Below the pieces are notes generated by a model. The model had not been told where the DNA came from and did no database searches. It was given only the letters and a program-made list of their open reading frames with translations. From assembly GCA_030532905.1 (NCBI GenBank), contig JAUNKE010000011.1, positions 1 to 45,182 of the forward strand: a DNA stretch of 45,182 nucleotides, in the 5' to 3' direction. Every line of letters begins with the position of its first letter. Position 1 is the stretch's first letter. Origin of the DNA: Peptostreptococcaceae bacterium (lineage in GTDB: Bacteria; Bacillota; Clostridia; Peptostreptococcales; Filifactoraceae). The position numbers and the translations under genes are program-made. This document shows positions 42,222 through 45,182 of this stretch, piece after piece.

Positions 42222-43490
42222 TTATTTATAGACAATTTGCCTGTTGGATACGACTAATTCACCATCTTTATAGACATCCTGAACATGATTTTTTCCGAAA
42301 TGATAATAGACATAATCCAAATTCGGCGCATCCAAAATGACGATATCCGCTTTTTTGCCGACTTCCAGTGAGCCGATTCTCTGCGCCCGATGGATTGCGT
42401 AAGCGCCGTTGAGCGTCGTTGCGGTCAACACCTCGTACGGAGTCATCCTCAGATACAAACAGCCCAACTGCATGACGAATTGGAAATTGCTCGACGGACA
42501 GCTGCCCGGATTGTAGTCGCTGGATAGCGCAACGGCAACATTATGCTCAATCATTTTTCGTGCCGGAGCAAAAGTGTTTTTCATCAAACTGAAAGTAGTC
42601 GCCGGCAAGAGATTCGCGATGACATTTGATTTTCCCATCATTTCGATTCCTTTGTCACTTGCCGCCATCAGATGCTCTGCCGAAAGAGCGTGAACCTCCG
42701 CCGAAAGTTCCGCACCGCCCAAAGAAATGATTTCGTCCGCGTGGATTTTGATTTCAAATCCCAATTTTTTTGCTTCTTCCAAAATATATCTGGAATCTTC
42801 CACTTCAAAAATGCCGTCCTCGCAGAAGATATCGCAGAATTCCGCAAGATGAAGCTCTTTGATTTTCGGAAGCATTTCGCTGACAATCAAATCAATATAA
42901 CCTTTTTTGTTTTGCTTGTACTCCGGTGCGATGGCGTGAGCACCCATAAATGTGCTGACTACATCCATCGGATGATATGTGTTCAGTTTTTTGGAAACTT
43001 GAAGCTGTTTGATTTCCGTATCCAAATCCAATCCGTATCCGCTCTTTGCTTCAACGGTCGTCGTGCCGAGAGCGAGCATATCGTCAAGCGCTTTTTTCGC
43101 TTTATGATAGAGCTCGTCTTCCGTCGCGTTTCGAGTCGCTTTTACGGTGCTGATGATTCCGCCGCCCGCATTCAGTATTTCCAAATAGCTGACCCCGTTG
43201 AGTTTTTTTCCGAATTCATTTTCACGACTTCCGCCATGAACCAAATGCGTATGCGAATCAACAAATCCCGGAGTCGCAATTTTTCCTTTACATTCAATCA
43301 AGACGGATTCATCATCCGCAAAACGAAGATAGTCTTCGCCTGTTCCGACCTGAGTGATAATACCGTCCTTCATAACGATGAAAGCATCCGGCAACACCAA
43401 AATATCATTCATTTTGGCGCCTTTTACGGATTGCCCTTCATCTTTCGGACTGTAAAGAAAATCAATGTGGTATAGAATTTTTTTCTTCAT
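42222..43490 (-). CDS. hutI: Imidazolonepropionase
   Basis: HutI hydrolyses 4-imidazolone-5-propionate to N-formimino-L-glutamate, the third step of histidine breakdown. The 422-residue amidohydrolase-fold protein has the metal-binding DSHTHLVHGGSRENEF (~77-92). It also has TTTVEAKSGYGLDLDTE, ADEIISLGGAELSAEVHALSAEHL with further His ligands, and the late ALSSDYNPGSCPSSNFQF with the active-site Asp. The length is normal. It is the last gene of the ftcD-fchA-hutI unit and starts 9 nt after fchA ends. Its products feed directly into the two upstream genes' enzymes. Confidence 0.96.
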   Translation of the reverse strand: MKKKILYHIDFLYSPKDEGQSVKGAKMNDILVLPDAFIVMKDGIITQVGTGEDYLRFADDESVLIECKGKIATPGFVDSHTHLVHGGSRENEFGKKLNGVSYLEILNAGGGIISTVKATRNATEDELYHKAKKALDDMLALGTTTVEAKSGYGLDLDTEIKQLQVSKKLNTYHPMDVVSTFMGAHAIAPEYKQNKKGYIDLIVSEMLPKIKELHLAEFCDIFCEDGIFEVEDSRYILEEAKKLGFEIKIHADEIISLGGAELSAEVHALSAEHLMAASDKGIEMMGKSNVIANLLPATTFSLMKNTFAPARKMIEHNVAVALSSDYNPGSCPSSNFQFVMQLGCLYLRMTPYEVLTATTLNGAYAIHRAQRIGSLEVGKKADIVILDAPNLDYVYYHFGKNHVQDVYKDGELVVSNRQIVYK

Positions 43491-43499
43491 ATTTATTAC

Positions 43500-44135
43500 C
43501 TATAATTTTGAGTTGATTTGGGTGAGCAATGCAGCGGCAAGTTCGTCCGCCTTTTTTTCAAAAGCGTTGATTTGCGCAAGTGTTTGACTTGCTCTCTCCG
43601 CATCCTTCACGCTGCCGAGATTGATTTTGACATTCATATTGGCTCCTTTGAGTCCGGCTTGAAGAAGCAGCACACCGACGCCTAAATCCGAAATCGCATT
43701 TTGATTTCCCATTTCGATCAGAAGAGGCAAAATTTCGAGCGCTTCCACCGAAAGCTCGGACATACGATAAGGTGTGGCAATCGCCTCCCAAGTCGCTTCC
43801 TGAATAGCCGCCGAACGACGAGCCTTTTCATCGTCGGTTTCTTTCGGCATCTTGAATGCATCCATAATCAAATTGAATGCGGCGGTATCTTTGTCGATAA
43901 GATCCATCAGTTCTTTGGAATGATTTTGCAAGGTGGCGAGAGTCTGTTCGAATTTTGCACGCTTGCTTTCGTCAAACTCCTGATAGGCTTTTTTTCCAAT
44001 CGTGAGCTGACACATCATCGCCGCCAATCCTGCTCCCAACGAGCTCGCTAAGGATGAACAGGAGCCTCCGCCCGGAGCGGGGGAGGAAGAAGCGACGGTT
44101 TCCACAAATTCATTTAATTTCAGTTGAGTAAGCAT
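43500..44135 (-). CDS. fchA: Formimidoyltetrahydrofolate cyclodeaminase
   Basis: FchA releases ammonia from 5-formimino-tetrahydrofolate and closes the ring to 5,10-methenyl-THF. The 211-residue all-helical protein has the folate-binding glycine-rich SSSPAPGGGSCSSLASSLGAGLAAMM (~17-42) and LMDLIDKDTAAFNLIMDAF (~75-93), the hallmark motifs of the family. In mammals this activity is fused to the transferase; here the two are separate proteins in one operon, with 15 nt between them. The start has a good AAGGAGG. Confidence 0.92.
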   Translation of the reverse strand: MLTQLKLNEFVETVASSSPAPGGGSCSSLASSLGAGLAAMMCQLTIGKKAYQEFDESKRAKFEQTLATLQNHSKELMDLIDKDTAAFNLIMDAFKMPKETDDEKARRSAAIQEATWEAIATPYRMSELSVEALEILPLLIEMGNQNAISDLGVGVLLLQAGLKGANMNVKINLGSVKDAERASQTLAQINAFEKKADELAAALLTQINSKL

Positions 44136-44150
44136 TTTTCCTCCTTAGTC

Positions 44151-45041
44151 TTACAGATTTCTTTCAAGAATCTGATTCATTTCAAATCCTTTGAGTTTCA
44201 AATGATATTTTGCCGTATCGATCAGATTTTTCATCGGTACCAATCCGACGATTTCCGAATCGGTAACATAGGTTCCGTGAGCATGAGCTTCGCGCTCCAC
44301 CGTATCGAACACGCGATAGATGGTTGTAAAATCCGGATTGACGAGGTTCATCGAAACCTGTGCTCTGCCCGTTTCTTCAATTAAAAGTCCCATCGATTTG
44401 CAGTAACGGAATCCTCCTTTTGCAAAACGAATCGCGTTGGCAATTTCTTTTGCGATGGAAACATCCGAAGTGGCAAGGTTGATATTATATGCGATAAGCG
44501 GCGGACGAACACCGAGTGCAACCACACCGGTTTTCGGATTGAGATCCTTCGGTCCGAAGTCGGGAATCCACTCCGGCTGTTTAATCTTGGTTGCCATTTC
44601 TTCATATTGTCCGCGACGAATGTCCGCTAAATTTTCACGATGCGGTGCCGAAGCGGATTGCTCGTACAATGTCACCGAAATTTGCGCATCATTTCCGATT
44701 CGCTCGGCAAGCTGTTTGGACATTTCAATCGCTTCTTCCGTAGTAATGCCGTCGATTGGAATGAGCGGAATGACATCGATGGCGCCCATTCGCGGGTGAC
44801 CGCCGTGATGCTGTGTCATATCGATCAACTCGCAAGCTTTTTTAGCGAGTCGGTAAGTCGCTTCGACAACCGCTTCCGGCTCACCCAAATAAGTGATGAC
44901 GCTTCGGTTGTGGTCTTTGTCCGATGAGTAGTCAATCAGTTTGACACCTTCCACCATTCGCACTTCATTTACAATTTGTTCAACTTTTTCCAAGTCTGTT
45001 CCTTCGCTGATATTTGGAACACATTCAAGAATTCTAGGCAT
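44151..45041 (-). CDS. ftcD: Glutamate formimidoyltransferase
   Basis: This enzyme transfers the formimino group from N-formimino-L-glutamate to tetrahydrofolate, yielding glutamate. The 296-residue protein matches the transferase half of FTCD. It has the starting RILECVPNISEGTDLEKV, the folate site TQHHGGHPRMGAIDVIPLIP (~75-95) and GVRPPLIAYNINLAT. The C-terminal half has AQVSMNLVNPDFTTIYRVFD. I chose the start at 45041 because AAAGGAG lies just upstream and the family start is MPRILE; the longer frame adds a non-conserved tail. It is the first gene of the operon. Histidine thereby supplies one-carbon units. Confidence 0.95.
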   Translation of the reverse strand: MPRILECVPNISEGTDLEKVEQIVNEVRMVEGVKLIDYSSDKDHNRSVITYLGEPEAVVEATYRLAKKACELIDMTQHHGGHPRMGAIDVIPLIPIDGITTEEAIEMSKQLAERIGNDAQISVTLYEQSASAPHRENLADIRRGQYEEMATKIKQPEWIPDFGPKDLNPKTGVVALGVRPPLIAYNINLATSDVSIAKEIANAIRFAKGGFRYCKSMGLLIEETGRAQVSMNLVNPDFTTIYRVFDTVEREAHAHGTYVTDSEIVGLVPMKNLIDTAKYHLKLKGFEMNQILERNL

Positions 45042-45072
45042 AATTTGCTCCTTTATAAGTATTTTTAATGTC

Positions 45073-45101
45073 ACTTTACCATATATTGACGAAATAATAA
45101 A
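45073..45101 (-). promoter_or_regulatory. Candidate promoter of the ftcD-fchA-hutI operon
   Basis: On the minus strand TAAAGT (45078-45073) preceded by TGG forms an extended -10. A weak TTTATT (45101-45096) lies 17 nt upstream. The start codon is ~30 nt on. Confidence 0.4.
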
Positions 45102-45182
45102 GGGGGAAGAAAAAAGAAACAAAGATTGCTGAAGTGAAAAGTTTATTTCCACTTTTGCAAAGAGTGATTTAGGAGTGGCAAT

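Noticed and set aside
42672-43475. 267-codon plus-strand frame opposite hutI
   Set aside because: It lies entirely antisense to an intact hutI and its Phe/Arg-rich sequence matches no family.
1-45182. CRISPR array, prophage or insertion sequence
   Set aside because: I saw no regularly spaced direct repeats, no transposase, integrase or phage structural genes and no terminal inverted repeats flanking a gene.

Overview
The window looks like chromosomal DNA from a low-GC, single-membrane Firmicute, most likely of the class Clostridia. The evidence is a PolC-type replicative polymerase, RNase M5, an FtsEX/M23-hydrolase pair, a SigH-type sigma factor and Rae1. The type IV pilus (T4P) locus also has no secretin (PilQ) or PilP gene. 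I cannot name the species. Nearly all of the DNA is coding. I see no insertion sequence, prophage or CRISPR array.

Layout. 1-476: no supported gene. 477-2372: a DUF2975 membrane protein and its small HTH regulator, then ispD and overlapping ispF. 2667-3035: a glyoxalase-fold (VOC) protein. 3043-10249: a housekeeping block (rpsB, tsf, pyrH, frr, a 64-aa protein, uppS, cdsA, rseP, ispG) with several hairpin terminators and promoters. The usual dxr between cdsA and rseP is absent. 10259-17085: polC, thyX, rlmB, rae1 and sigH, closely packed. 17103-18413: tRNA-Thr(GGT) and tuf from a strong promoter inside the end of sigH. 18689-19327, minus strand: a small zinc-dependent phospholipase C-like protein. 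19565-21313: the RNase P RNA gene, then rnmV and rsmA. 21339-25450: ftsE, ftsX, an EnvC-like M23 hydrolase and asnS.

25919-39610 is the most distinctive region: a complete monoderm type IV pilus cluster in the order pilB, pilT, pilC, major pilin, four minor pilins, pilM, pilN, pilO and, after a terminator, pilD. Two of the minor pilins are modular. One carries a von Willebrand A domain with intact MIDAS residues, the other a lectin/LamG-like domain, so they are probably tip adhesins. PilO is also enlarged: its extracytoplasmic part is interrupted by an acidic linker and ends in a Pro/Ser/Thr-rich stalk plus a predicted carbohydrate-binding-like beta-sandwich. A 21-bp perfect hairpin with a third competing arm lies between the major pilin and the minor pilins and may set their expression ratio. 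PilB begins with two MshEN-like motifs, which suggests cyclic-di-GMP control.

39680-45041, minus strand: a class A penicillin-binding protein converging on pilD, then a histidine-degradation operon (ftcD, fchA, hutI). This operon takes imidazolone propionate to glutamate and 5,10-methenyl-tetrahydrofolate. hutH and hutU are not in the window.
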